NCBI RefSeq assembly: GCF_000224085.1
Contig: NC_015945.1
Location: 2,658,501 to 2,722,500 of the forward strand
Length of the DNA: 64,000 nt
Reading direction: 5' to 3'
From: Allomuricauda ruestringensis DSM 13258
Lineage (GTDB): Bacteria; Bacteroidota; Bacteroidia; Flavobacteriales; Flavobacteriaceae
Shown here: positions 35,943 through 45,347 of the stretch, piece after piece
How the letters are laid out: each line of letters opens with the position of its first letter
Numbering within the stretch: position 1 is the stretch's first letter
Made by a program: the position numbers and the translations under genes
The notes under the pieces: model-generated
Database searches by the model: none
Seen by the model: the letters and a program-made list of their open reading frames with translations, nothing else
What the model was told of the DNA's origin: nothing

Positions 35943-36086
35943 TCACTCACTTTTTTTATAAAACCAAACCGACCTCAAGCTATTTCCGTAAATACTATAC
36001 AATGTCAAGTGATCCTTGTCTAAGGAAAGCTTTCGAATAGATTCAATCCATATAAAGTCTTGGAGGAAGAGTTTATCGATAAACAT
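35943..36086 (-). CDS. Possible small ORF (47 aa)
   Basis: An ATG-started frame of 47 codons (MFIDKLFLQDFIWIESIRKLSL... to VWFYKKSE, stop at 35943). Composition looks protein-like but a frame this long is expected by chance. No motif recognised, possibly the end of a decayed gene. It lies between the acyltransferase and the MITE-like element. Confidence 0.25.
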   Translation of the reverse strand: MFIDKLFLQDFIWIESIRKLSLDKDHLTLYSIYGNSLRSVWFYKKSE

Positions 36087-36113
36087 TGTTTTAGGTTAGG
36101 TTAATTAGGTGTC

Positions 36114-36265
36114 TTAGAGGTCTAAAAAGTATTGAAACACGTCATTCTGAACCTGCCTACCGGCCAGGCAGGTTTATTTCAGAATCTCATCATACTGATA
36201 AACAAATCACTATGAGAACCTGAATCAAGTTCAGGTTGACGAAAATCGACTTTTTAGACCTTTAG
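36114..36265. mobile_element. MITE-like element, 144 bp with 13-bp terminal inverted repeats
   Basis: AGGTCTAAAAAGT (36118-36130) and its exact inverse ACTTTTTAGACCT (36249-36261) bound the element, each flanked outside by TTAG (36114-36117 and 36262-36265), a candidate 4-bp target duplication. Inside is a second imperfect palindrome (arms about 36140-36190 and 36212-36241, of the GTCATTCTGAAC / TCAGGTTGAC type known from flavobacterial intergenic repeats), and inside its left arm a third one, CCTGCCT-7 nt-AGGCAGG (36152-36172). No transposase inside. Sits about 150 nt before the amidohydrolase gene. Confidence 0.7.
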
Positions 36266-36405
36266 TTTGCAAGTGTATTATATTTAAAATCAGAAAATCT
36301 GTTATGGTAACAACTTAGGATTAAAAAATAGTACCATTAGGCCATTTAGGGGTTAATTAATTTAAAAACCTTTAAATTAAAACCTTATTAACTAACAAAC
36401 TACAG
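36262..36405 (+). other. AT-rich leader before amidohydrolase
   Basis: About 140 nt of AT-rich DNA between the MITE-like element and the ATG at 36406. No clear -7 TAnnTTTG box was found. It must hold the amidohydrolase promoter. Confidence 0.3.
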
Positions 36406-37410
36406 ATGAAATTCTCAACCTACCAATTCATTGCAAAAGTTACACCTTGTTGCTTTTTATTCTTTTCTTTCGTTTTTACCACCAATGCCCAAGAACCAAA
36501 AAAAAGACTGCCCATTATTGACGTGCATGTGCACGCGATGGGAGGAAACCCCAATGCCTCGCCCTTATGCCCATGGTTTTTAAAGGATATGCCGGGCAGT
36601 GGCCCTAACCAGGAGCCACCATCTTTTATAAATAACGATTGTATTTCCCCATTACAGCCTGCCAGAAGCGATGCCGAAATGGATGCGGCCATTCTTAGGG
36701 CCAATAAAGAATTGAACGTAACCATGGTGGTGAGTGGGGATGCCAAGGTTATCCATAGATGGCACAAAGCTGCTCCCGACCATATAATTCCATCTCTGGG
36801 AATCAGCAACGCCAATGAGATGACAGTTGAAGCATTTAGAGATTCATTGTCCACAGGCTTTTACAAAGTAATGGGCGAGGTGGCACCACAATACCAAGGA
36901 ATGTCTCCAAGCGATATGTCGCTGGATGAATACTTTGGTGTGGCCGAAGAATTGGGTATCCCTGTTGGAATACACATGGGAACAGGGGGCAATGGAATGG
37001 CCAATATTACCCGACCTAAGTACAGGGCTTCTCTGGGACAACCCTTTTTGTTGGAAGATATGTTGGCAAGACACCCTAAACTGAAAATTTGGGTAATGCA
37101 TGCGGGTTATCCTATGGCGGACCAAATGATTGCACTCATGGGCGCCAATGCTTATGTTTATGTGGATTTGGCCGGTTTTATTTGGTCGTATCCGTTGGAG
37201 GAAATCCATGCGTATTTAAAGCGCTTGGTACAGGCAGGTTTTGCCAAAAGAATTATGTACGGAACGGATTTAATGATGTGGCCGGAATTGCTCGAAACTT
37301 CCATTGAAGTGATTGAAAGTGCCAACTATCTTTCCGAAGAGCAAAAACGAGATATATTCTTTAACAATGCGGTACGATTTTTTAATTTGGATGCTTCCAA
37401 ATTTGAATGA
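36406..37410 (+). CDS. Secreted amidohydrolase (TIM-barrel, amidohydrolase_2 type)
   Basis: 334 residues with a signal peptide (hydrophobic about 9-27, CCFLFFSFVFTTNAQ). Metal/TIM-barrel motifs: DVHVHAMGG (HxH, near residues 40-43), VGIHMGTGG, WVMHAGYPM (His) and MYGTDLMMWPE (Asp). Amidohydrolase_2/ACMSD-like fold. A secreted enzyme with unknown substrate; there are no obvious pathway neighbours. Confidence 0.85.
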   Translation: MKFSTYQFIAKVTPCCFLFFSFVFTTNAQEPKKRLPIIDVHVHAMGGNPNASPLCPWFLKDMPGSGPNQEPPSFINNDCISPLQPARSDAEMDAAILRANKELNVTMVVSGDAKVIHRWHKAAPDHIIPSLGISNANEMTVEAFRDSLSTGFYKVMGEVAPQYQGMSPSDMSLDEYFGVAEELGIPVGIHMGTGGNGMANITRPKYRASLGQPFLLEDMLARHPKLKIWVMHAGYPMADQMIALMGANAYVYVDLAGFIWSYPLEEIHAYLKRLVQAGFAKRIMYGTDLMMWPELLETSIEVIESANYLSEEQKRDIFFNNAVRFFNLDASKFE

Positions 37411-37426
37411 TCACTAAATAAGGAAT

Positions 37427-37466
37427 AAACAAAAGGGGCTTGCCAATTGGCAAGCCCCTTTTGTTT
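37427..37466. terminator. Strong bidirectional terminator
   Basis: Perfect 18-bp inverted repeat (left arm 37427-37444, AATT loop, right arm 37449-37466; core GGGGCTTGCC / GGCAAGCCCC) flanked by A and T runs. It ends the amidohydrolase on + and YebC on -. Confidence 0.9.
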
Positions 37467-37482
37467 ATAATAAAGGAAATTT

Positions 37483-38193
37483 CTATTCTTTCATACTATG
37501 AAAAACGTTCTGCACATCATCGTCCTCTTCGATTTTTTCCAGAAGTTTTTCTACATCGGCCACTTCTTCTTCATTGAGTTCTTTGGTTACTTGTGGAATG
37601 CGGTCAAAACCAGAGGAAACGATTTCAATCTCTCTCGATTCCAATTCTTTTTGAATGGCACCAAAATTTTCAAAAGGCGCATAAATATGGATGCCGTCTT
37701 CATCCACAAATACTTCTTCGGCACCAAAATCAATCATTTCCAGTTCCAGTTCTTCGGGGTCGATGCCTTCTCCGTTAATGGTAAAGTTGCAGGTATGGTC
37801 GAACATAAATTCAACAGAGCCCGATGTGCCTAAGCTCCCGTTACATTTGTTAAAATAACTACGAATGTTGGCCACGGTCCGTGTGTTGTTGTCGGTGGCC
37901 GTTTCAATTAAGATAGCAATGCCGTGGGGTGCGTAGCCTTCAAAAAGTACTTCTTTGTAATCGCCCTGATTTTTGTCCGAAGCCCTTTTAATGGCACGCT
38001 CAATATTGTCCTTTGGCATGTTTACGGACTTGGCATTCTGAATTACGGCACGTAGCTTGGAATTGGCATCGGGGTCGGGACCACCTTCTTTAACGGCCAT
38101 CACAATATCCTTTCCAATTCTGGTAAACGCTTTGGACATGGCTGCCCAACGCTTCATTTTTCGTGCTTTTCTAAATTCGAATGCTCTTCCCAT
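37483..38193 (-). CDS. YebC/PmpR-family transcriptional regulator
   Basis: 236 residues. The start MGRAFEFRKARKMKRWAAMSKAFTRIGKDIVMAV and the GGPDPDANSKLRAVIQNAKSVNMPKDNIERAIK stretch are typical. Family members bind DNA or ribosomes (some relieve stalling at polyproline). Ends at the shared terminator. Normal length. Confidence 0.95.
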   Translation of the reverse strand: MGRAFEFRKARKMKRWAAMSKAFTRIGKDIVMAVKEGGPDPDANSKLRAVIQNAKSVNMPKDNIERAIKRASDKNQGDYKEVLFEGYAPHGIAILIETATDNNTRTVANIRSYFNKCNGSLGTSGSVEFMFDHTCNFTINGEGIDPEELELEMIDFGAEEVFVDEDGIHIYAPFENFGAIQKELESREIEIVSSGFDRIPQVTKELNEEEVADVEKLLEKIEEDDDVQNVFHSMKE

Positions 38194-38264
38194 ATAGTCT
38201 TAAATTCTGGATGACAGCAAATTTAGCAAAAAAAGCCCCTTTGTCAAGTTGAATATTGGTTGTG

Positions 38265-38546
38265 CTACCCAACTATTTCATCTATGGATTTGGCCAGGTC
38301 GACATCCTTTTGGGTAACCCCATCCGCATCGTGTGTACTTAGTTTGATCGTGAGGCTGTTGTAGACATTTTCCCAGTTGGGATGATGGTTTTGCTTTTCA
38401 CATTCAAAGGCAATGTGCGTCATTGTGGCGAAAGCCTCCTTAAAGTCCCCAAAAGTGAAGGTTTTCTCGATCATATCATCTTTTAAGGCCCAACCCGATA
38501 GGTTTTTCAAGGCTTCTGTAATTTCATTGGTGGTCAACTTCTTCAT
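38265..38546 (-). CDS. phhB: 4a-hydroxytetrahydrobiopterin dehydratase (PCD/DCoH)
   Basis: 93 residues; recycles the pterin cofactor of aromatic amino-acid hydroxylases. Seen: SGWALKDDMIEKTFTFGDFKEAFATMTHIAFECEKQNHHPNW with the HHP-W active site at about residues 53-57 and STHDADGVTQKD. Alone in this neighbourhood: no phenylalanine hydroxylase is seen in the window. Confidence 0.92.
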   Translation of the reverse strand: MKKLTTNEITEALKNLSGWALKDDMIEKTFTFGDFKEAFATMTHIAFECEKQNHHPNWENVYNSLTIKLSTHDADGVTQKDVDLAKSIDEIVG

Positions 38547-38594
38547 ACATCTTCATTTTTCTAGAAGATAACCAATTAAGTGATGAAAAGAAAA

Positions 38595-39413
38595 CTATAC
38601 GGGGAGATGGTGCTCTATAATTTCTTGGCAACTGATGCGCAGGTTCTTTGGCAAGACATTGTCCTTGGGCAGAGCGGCCAAATATCTATCCTCGTTGGTG
38701 GTGTAGACCCTTTTATAAATCGGATGATAATTTCCCAAATGTTCAATGACCTCTTTGATAAATTCCTCATGCTGGATAAGATCGTTACTGCCCAAATGAT
38801 AAATGCCTGTTTTGTTTCTATTGATGAGGTAGTGGATTTGTTGTGTAAGCCTATCATCGTTGGTCACGTTAATGATAAGGTTCGGGAATACCTCAATAGG
38901 TTCTTTGTTCGCTATGTTTTCCTTTATTTCTTTGATTCGGGGCGAAGCATTTCCAAAAACCATAGGTACACGAAGTATTGCGGTTTTACCTTTAGGCAAA
39001 CGCATCATCATGTTTTCGATTTTTATTTTGAGGCGTCCATAGACACTTAACGATAGGGTTTTGTCATGCTCGTAGGATGGAAACTTGCTGTAGGCATCAA
39101 AAACATTGGCAGATGAAATAAAGTACAATTTTGTATCTGTTTGCATCAAGTACTCCATCAAATGTTGATGGGCCTGAATCTGTGCGGGAAAATTTCCCCG
39201 GAGCGATGATACAATTACATCTGGCTTAACCTTTTCAAGAACCTTAAAAATATCATCTTCCTCAATATCGTAGCGTAAAAACTGTTTGTTCTTGGCAAAA
39301 GAACGATTGGAGCAGTAAGTACCGTAAGTATCAAAATAGGAGCAGAGTTCTTTGTATATGGCATTGCCCACAAATCCACTCGCTCCCAATATCAATATCT
39401 TTTTTTTATCCAA
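38595..39413 (-). CDS. NAD(P)-dependent epimerase/reductase of RmlD type
   Basis: 272 residues, extended SDR. Rossmann motif ILILGASGFVGNAIYKEL (residues 5-22, GxxGxxG); YGRLKIKIENM (YxxxK active site). Similar to RmlD-type dTDP-dehydrorhamnose reductases, but the neighbours give no sugar pathway. It starts at a TTG codon (39413): a stop lies two codons upstream. 7 nt after gcvT. Confidence 0.8.
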   Translation of the reverse strand: MDKKKILILGASGFVGNAIYKELCSYFDTYGTYCSNRSFAKNKQFLRYDIEEDDIFKVLEKVKPDVIVSSLRGNFPAQIQAHQHLMEYLMQTDTKLYFISSANVFDAYSKFPSYEHDKTLSLSVYGRLKIKIENMMMRLPKGKTAILRVPMVFGNASPRIKEIKENIANKEPIEVFPNLIINVTNDDRLTQQIHYLINRNKTGIYHLGSNDLIQHEEFIKEVIEHLGNYHPIYKRVYTTNEDRYLAALPKDNVLPKNLRISCQEIIEHHLPV

Positions 39414-39420
39414 ATGTTAG

Positions 39421-40509
39421 TTAGGTGTTTTTGTAGAATGGCAATTTTACAATGCTTGCCAAAACAGTATTTTTTCGTATCTGAATATGGATAGGGGTAT
39501 CAACTTTTGAAAATTCAGTGGTAACATATCCAAGGCCAATTCCTTTGGATAGGGATGGCGACATGGTTCCTGATGTTACTTTGCCTATCTCGTTGCCATC
39601 GGCATCCAAAATAGGGTATCCGGACCTGGGAATTCCCCGCTCTTCCATTTGAAAAGCAATCAGTTTTCTTTTGGGACCTTCTTCTTTTTGTTTGGCAAGG
39701 GCTTCACTGTTCACAAATTCCTTGGTGAATTTGGTAATCCAACCCAAGCCAGCTTCAAACGGAGAGGTGGTGTCGTCGATGTCGTTTCCGTAAAGACAAT
39801 AGCCCATTTCCAAGCGAAGGGTGTCACGAGCGGCCAAACCAATAGGCTTAATGCCAAAATCGGCACCGGCCTCCAATACCTTGTCCCATACTTGCTGTAC
39901 TTCGGAATTCTTACAGTAGATTTCGAACCCACCGGAACCGGTATATCCCGTAGCAGATATGATGACATGCTCAATTCCTGCAAAATCGTCAACAACAAAG
40001 TTGTAGAACTTAATGGCGGATAAATCCACAGAAGTGATGGATTGCATAGCCTCTACCGCCTTGGGCCCTTGGATGGCCAATAAGGAATAATCATCCGAAA
40101 TATTCCGCATAGTGGCATCAACATCTTTATTGTATTTAGAGATATGCTCCCAATCCTTTTCAATATTGGATGCATTTACCACCAAAAGATAGGTCTCGTC
40201 TTTTACCCTATAAACAATTAGATCGTCCACGATTCCGCCCGTTTCGTTGGGCAAACAACTATACTGCGCTTTTCCTACGGTCAGTTTGGAAGCGTCATTT
40301 GTCGTCACTTTTTGGATCAGTTCCAAAGCCTTTGGACCCTCGATCAAAAACTCGCCCATGTGCGAAACGTCGAACACACCTACCCCCTTGCGAACGGTTT
40401 CGTGTTCAATATTTACACCTTCATAGGAAACAGGCATATTATAGCCCGCAAAAGGTACCATTTTAGCTCCCAATGCCTCATGCGTTTTGGTAAGTGCAGT
40501 ATTTTTCAT
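39421..40509 (-). CDS. gcvT: Aminomethyltransferase (glycine cleavage T protein)
   Basis: 362 residues. Tetrahydrofolate-dependent T protein of the glycine cleavage system: transfers the methylene from the lipoyl H protein. Seen: [63 protein letters not shown] and [16 protein letters not shown]. Gcv H and P genes are not adjacent. A -7-like TAAATTTG lies at 40534-40527 on the minus strand. Confidence 0.95.
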   Translation of the reverse strand: MKNTALTKTHEALGAKMVPFAGYNMPVSYEGVNIEHETVRKGVGVFDVSHMGEFLIEGPKALELIQKVTTNDASKLTVGKAQYSCLPNETGGIVDDLIVYRVKDETYLLVVNASNIEKDWEHISKYNKDVDATMRNISDDYSLLAIQGPKAVEAMQSITSVDLSAIKFYNFVVDDFAGIEHVIISATGYTGSGGFEIYCKNSEVQQVWDKVLEAGADFGIKPIGLAARDTLRLEMGYCLYGNDIDDTTSPFEAGLGWITKFTKEFVNSEALAKQKEEGPKRKLIAFQMEERGIPRSGYPILDADGNEIGKVTSGTMSPSLSKGIGLGYVTTEFSKVDTPIHIQIRKNTVLASIVKLPFYKNT

Positions 40510-40610
40510 CCATTTTGGTTTTGCAGCAAATTTATTGATTTCAACGCAGATGCACCTTCATCCAAAAGAATGTTTTAAACAACACTTTGTTAAAATTGCC
40601 AAGTGTTTGA

Positions 40611-41906
40611 CTAATTATCGAGCAAATAGGATTTTAGATTTTCGTATTCAGAAATTTGATGCGACTTTTTTTGTTTGTGCATTACCTTCATGATTTGTGG
40701 GGGAATCTCTGGACTTAACCCTAAAGTTTCTTCAACTACGTCCAAGAATTTAACGGGATGGGCAGTTTCCAAGAAAATACCATAGGTATCCGGATGGGAT
40801 TTTTGATATTCCTTTAGTCCAAGGTACCCAACGGCACCATGCGGGTCCATAACGTACCCTGTTTTGGAATATACTTCTTTCATGATTGCTCTGGTGGCTT
40901 CATCCGTAAAAGCGTAGGAGGAAAGATGCTTTTGAAGTATAGCCAAATCATCTTGGTGCAAATGCCTGATGCGGACAAAATTGCTCGGGTCACCCACATC
41001 CATAGCATTAGAAATTGTTGCGACGGAAGGCATGGGTTCATAAATTCCGTTTTTCATGAATTTGGGCACCACATCATTTACATTGGTGGATGCCACAAAA
41101 TGTTTGACGGGCATACCCAATTTTTGGGCGACCATCCCTGCACAAATATTTCCAAAATTGCCTGATGGTACCGAAAACACAATTTCTTTCCCTTTGGATT
41201 TTGCCTGTTTGTAGGCAAACAAAAAATAGAACAATTGGGGCAACCATCTGGCCACGTTGATACTATTTGCCGAAGTCAATTTTTTGTGCTCCGTGATTTC
41301 CGAATCCAAAAAAGCTGTTTTTACCATGCGTTGGCAATCGTCAAAAGTGCCATCAACCTCCATGGCCTCAATATTTTGACCCAATGTGGTCAATTGCTTT
41401 TCTTGTATCTCGCTCACTTTTCCGCTAGGGTAGAGGATAACGACCTTTACACCATCAACACCTAAAAAGCCATTGGCAACGGCACCACCGGTATCTCCCG
41501 AAGTGGCCACCAAAACGGTGACGTCTTGTTTTTCGCCTTGGGAAAAGTATCCAAGGCAGTTGGCCATAAAACGCGCGCCTACATCTTTGAAAGCCATAGT
41601 AGGGCCATGAAAAAGTTCCAAAGTGGCTACACCATCTTCAATATCGACTACGGGAAAATCAAAATCCAAAGTGTTGGCAATGATTTCCTTCAAAGCTTCA
41701 TCTGGTATATCTTCACTCACAAATTGATGGATAGCCTTGAACGCTATCTCGTGATTGGAAAGCCCCTCAATGTTCTCAAAAAAATCAGCAGGAAGGGGAG
41801 TGATGCTTTCTGGAAAATAAAGCCCTTTATCGGGTGCTATTCCCGCAATGACCGCATCCTTGAAAGAAACTTGTATGTTTTGGTTGTTTAAACTGTAGAA
41901 TTTCAT
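40611..41906 (-). CDS. thrC: Threonine synthase
   Basis: 431 residues; PLP enzyme making threonine from O-phosphohomoserine. PLP lysine in FHGPTMAFKDVGARF near residues 102-116; VATSGDTGGAVANGFLG, NSINVARWLPQ and SVPSGNFGNICAG are visible. Last gene of the thrABC operon (5 nt after thrB). Start ATG 41906. Confidence 0.96.
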   Translation of the reverse strand: MKFYSLNNQNIQVSFKDAVIAGIAPDKGLYFPESITPLPADFFENIEGLSNHEIAFKAIHQFVSEDIPDEALKEIIANTLDFDFPVVDIEDGVATLELFHGPTMAFKDVGARFMANCLGYFSQGEKQDVTVLVATSGDTGGAVANGFLGVDGVKVVILYPSGKVSEIQEKQLTTLGQNIEAMEVDGTFDDCQRMVKTAFLDSEITEHKKLTSANSINVARWLPQLFYFLFAYKQAKSKGKEIVFSVPSGNFGNICAGMVAQKLGMPVKHFVASTNVNDVVPKFMKNGIYEPMPSVATISNAMDVGDPSNFVRIRHLHQDDLAILQKHLSSYAFTDEATRAIMKEVYSKTGYVMDPHGAVGYLGLKEYQKSHPDTYGIFLETAHPVKFLDVVEETLGLSPEIPPQIMKVMHKQKKSHQISEYENLKSYLLDN

Positions 41907-41910
41907 GGAA

Positions 41911-42834
41911 TTAAGTAATTTTCTTTACGCCTTGGCTGTTTACTTTGGAAATGTGAATATCAAAATCCACTCCAATGTTTTGATAGGTTTCTTTCATGGA
42001 CTCGGCCACCTGTTGGGCAATTTCTTCTCCTTTGCTCAGTGCAAAAATGGATGGGCCAGATCCTGAGATTCCACTTCCTAGTGCTCCCACTTTTAAAGCG
42101 TTTGCTTTGATATCGTCAAAAGCGGGAATTAAAATGGAACGGATGGGCTCTACAATATGATCGTGCAAAGACCGCCCGATGAGGTCGTAATCATTTTGGA
42201 AAAGCCCGGCAATCAGTCCGCCCAAATTCCCCCATTGTTGAATGCCTTGTTGCATGGAAATCGTGGTCTTCAAAATTTTACGGGAATCTGAGGTTTTTAT
42301 CTCAATCTGTGGGTGAATCACGGTAGCGAACAATTCCGATGGTGTTGGTATGGGAATTATGTCTAGTGGATTATAGCTTCGCACCAGCGTGAACCCGCCA
42401 TAAATGGCTGGGGCCACATTATCGGCATGGGCCACATCACTGGCCAATTTTTCACCTTGCATGGCAAATTTTACCAATTCAAGATTTGAAAAAGGTTTGC
42501 CCAACAATTCGTTTATGCCCCAAACGGCCCCTGTAGAACTTGCGGCACTACTGCCGATTCCACTTCCTGGTTTTATGCGTTTATCGATTTCAATTTCAAA
42601 ACCACCATCGTAATCGCTCTTTTCCATAAGGGCCAAAGCAGCTACGCCGGCTACATTTTTATCAGTTTCCAAAGGAAGGTCTTGCCCGATTATTTTGGTG
42701 ATTCGAATGCCTTTTTCGGAAGTTTTTCGAATGGTCATTTCATCACCGACCGAGTCGAGTGCCAAACCAAGGACATCAAATCCGCAGGATACATTGGCTA
42801 TGGTTGCCGGGCAAAATACTTTAATCTCTTCCAT
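41911..42834 (-). CDS. thrB: Homoserine kinase
   Basis: 307 residues, GHMP kinase family. N-terminal FCPATIANVSCGFDVLGLAL; ATP loop PGSGIGSSAASSTG near residues 88-101; GSGISGSGPSIFAL at the C-terminus. Phosphorylates homoserine. 3 nt after thrA and 4 nt before thrC. Confidence 0.96.
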   Translation of the reverse strand: MEEIKVFCPATIANVSCGFDVLGLALDSVGDEMTIRKTSEKGIRITKIIGQDLPLETDKNVAGVAALALMEKSDYDGGFEIEIDKRIKPGSGIGSSAASSTGAVWGINELLGKPFSNLELVKFAMQGEKLASDVAHADNVAPAIYGGFTLVRSYNPLDIIPIPTPSELFATVIHPQIEIKTSDSRKILKTTISMQQGIQQWGNLGGLIAGLFQNDYDLIGRSLHDHIVEPIRSILIPAFDDIKANALKVGALGSGISGSGPSIFALSKGEEIAQQVAESMKETYQNIGVDFDIHISKVNSQGVKKIT

Positions 42835-42837
42835 TTT

Positions 42838-45282
42838 TTAAAAGTTACCGATTCGAACAATATCCGCAAAGATACCCGATGCAGTAACATCGGCACCCGC
42901 TCCAGCACCTTTTATGATCAAAGGCTGGTCCACATAGCGGTCGGTAAAGAACAGTACAATGTTGTCACTGCCTTCCAAGTTGTAAAAATCGTGTCCTTTT
43001 GGAATTTGCTGTAAGCCCACTTTGGCGTTTCCGCCCTCAAACTGGGCGACATACTTTAGTTTGCAATCGGCATCGGCCGCTTCCTTATACAGTTTTTGAA
43101 AATCTTCCTCATATTTCTTCAAACTTTCAAAAAATGCTTCGTTGGAGTCGGTCTCTAGACTTGCTTTGGGCAGAAATGCCTCGTTTTTGATTTCATCAAT
43201 ATCCAATTGATAACCGCTTTCTCGTGCTAAAATCAAGATTTTTCGCATCACGTCGACACCACTTAAATCGATGGTAGGGTCGGGTTCGGTATAGCCTTGT
43301 TTTTGTGCTTGCTTTACCACGTCGTGGAACGTAGTGGAGTCATCAAAGGTGTTGAAGACAAAATTTAAACTGCCGGATAACACCGCCTGTATTTTTCTGA
43401 CTTTGTCCCCCGAAGCGATCAAGTGCTTAAGGGTGTCAATAATCGGTAAGCCTGCCCCCACATTGGTCTCGAATAAATAAGGGGCATTGTATTCCTTGGC
43501 CAAGTGTTTTAGTTCCCTGTAATACTCGTAATCCGAAGAGGATGCAATTTTATTGCAAGTGACCACGGAAATACTGTTTTTGAGATAGCTGGAATAGCTT
43601 TTGGAAACCTCGTCACTAGCTGTGTTGTCCACAAAAATACTGTTGCGATAGTTCAGTGTATTGATGCGGTCAAAAAATGCTTCTTTATCGGCAGGTTCTC
43701 CCTGATCAAGGATATTTTCCCAGTTTTTGAGAGAAATTCCACCTTCATCAAAAGCCATTTTTCTGGAATTGCTGATGCCAATGACACGAACGTTGAGCTT
43801 TAGCTCGTCCTTTAAATATTTTTTCTGTTGATGGATTTGTGCCAAGAATTTGGCCCCAACATTACCAACGCCCATGACAAACAGGTTGAGCTGCTTGATA
43901 TTTTCCTCGAAAAAGGTTTCGTGCAACGAGTTGAGTGCTTTTTTTACATCTTCTTTTTTGATGACCGCAGAGATGTTTCGTTCCGAAGCGCCTTGGGCGA
44001 TTGCTCTAATATTTACATTATTTTTGCCCAAAGTGCTGAACATTTTACCGCTCAATCCTTGGTGACTTTTCATGTTGTCACCGACCAGGGCCACAATGGT
44101 CAGGTCTTTTTCAACTATTACCGGTTTTATCTTTTTGGTGGCAATCTCGTATTCAAAGGTCTCGTTGACCGCTTCGGCTGCCATGTCCACATCTTCATCG
44201 GCAATCCCCACACAGATGGAGTGCTCGGAAGATGCTTGGGTAATCAGAACGATACTGATATTTTTTATGGAAAGCGTTTCAAAAAACCGCTTGGAGATAC
44301 CAGGGATACCGATCATGCCCGGGCCTTCCAAAGAAAGTAGGCTTATGTTGCCTACATGACTGATACCGCGCACCGTTTTGCCATTTCCGTTGTTGTTCTT
44401 GGCAATATGGGTGCCAGGACTTTCCGGGTCAAAGGTGTTTTTTATTGCAATGGGAATGGCTTTTCCCAAAACGGGTTGAATTGTTGGGGGATATAGTACT
44501 TTGGCGCCAAAATGGGACAGCTCCATAGCTTCTTCGTAACTGATGTTGGAAACACATTTTGCCTGTTTAACCAATTTTGGATTCGCGGTGTACATGCCGC
44601 TCACATCTGTCCAAACTTCTAGAATATTGGCATTTACCGCAGCAGCGATAATGGCAGCGGTATAGTCGGAGCCGCCTCTGCCCAAGGTTGTCAGGTTTCC
44701 CGTATTGCTCAATGCCACAAACCCAGGTAGCATGGTTATTTGGTGTTGGTTGGATAAAAAGTATGCCTCGCAATTGGCATTGGTTTTTTTGAAATCCACG
44801 TTGGCCTTGCCAAAGTTGTTATCGGTGATGATCAGTTCCCTGCTGTCCTTGAACGCTACGTCCAATCCTTCGGATTTTAAAAACTCACTAATAATGAAGG
44901 ATGACAGCAATTCGCCATAGCTTACAATCTTATCGGAGAGTTTTGGGGTAAGTTCTCCGATTAAAAAAGCGCCTTCCAGCAAGGTTTCCAGTATGTTGAG
45001 TTCACTCTTTACTTTGCTGAGCGCGGCACTTTGGCTTTTAACGGGAATCAATTCCCTGATGGCGGAAATATGCCTGTCCTCAACTTCCTTGAGACTGTTT
45101 TTATAACTTAAATCTTGTTCCGACGCCAAACGGGAAGCATTGAGCAGTAGGTCGGTAACACCTCCAAATGCCGATACCACAACGGCAATTTGCTCGTTGT
45201 TTTGGTTGCTGAGGATGGATTTGACCTTATTTATATTTTCTGGATTGGCAACGGAAGTGCCTCCAAACTTTAAGACTTTCAT
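42838..45282 (-). CDS. thrA: Bifunctional aspartokinase / homoserine dehydrogenase
   Basis: 814 residues. Aspartokinase part about 1-460 (MKVLKFGGTSVANPENI start, GRGGSDYTAAI, two ACT-domain copies), homoserine dehydrogenase from about 465 (LFVMGVGNVGAKFLAQIH, then DNTASDEVSKSY, NVGAGLPIIDTL, GSLNFVF). Length and order match E. coli ThrA, with feedback control by threonine through ACT domains. It heads thrABC and is preceded by the thrL leader. Confidence 0.97.
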   Translation of the reverse strand: MKVLKFGGTSVANPENINKVKSILSNQNNEQIAVVVSAFGGVTDLLLNASRLASEQDLSYKNSLKEVEDRHISAIRELIPVKSQSAALSKVKSELNILETLLEGAFLIGELTPKLSDKIVSYGELLSSFIISEFLKSEGLDVAFKDSRELIITDNNFGKANVDFKKTNANCEAYFLSNQHQITMLPGFVALSNTGNLTTLGRGGSDYTAAIIAAAVNANILEVWTDVSGMYTANPKLVKQAKCVSNISYEEAMELSHFGAKVLYPPTIQPVLGKAIPIAIKNTFDPESPGTHIAKNNNGNGKTVRGISHVGNISLLSLEGPGMIGIPGISKRFFETLSIKNISIVLITQASSEHSICVGIADEDVDMAAEAVNETFEYEIATKKIKPVIVEKDLTIVALVGDNMKSHQGLSGKMFSTLGKNNVNIRAIAQGASERNISAVIKKEDVKKALNSLHETFFEENIKQLNLFVMGVGNVGAKFLAQIHQQKKYLKDELKLNVRVIGISNSRKMAFDEGGISLKNWENILDQGEPADKEAFFDRINTLNYRNSIFVDNTASDEVSKSYSSYLKNSISVVTCNKIASSSDYEYYRELKHLAKEYNAPYLFETNVGAGLPIIDTLKHLIASGDKVRKIQAVLSGSLNFVFNTFDDSTTFHDVVKQAQKQGYTEPDPTIDLSGVDVMRKILILARESGYQLDIDEIKNEAFLPKASLETDSNEAFFESLKKYEEDFQKLYKEAADADCKLKYVAQFEGGNAKVGLQQIPKGHDFYNLEGSDNIVLFFTDRYVDQPLIIKGAGAGADVTASGIFADIVRIGNF

Positions 45283-45347
45283 GATGAAATGTTGTTGAAA
45301 AAAATTGAAAATAGATTAAAAAACGGACGGAATTATATATAGCAGAC

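Noticed and set aside
36118..36261. Plain transcription terminator
   Set aside because: 144 bp with nested levels and a TTAG duplication is beyond a normal terminator, and there is no T tract at the outer arm.
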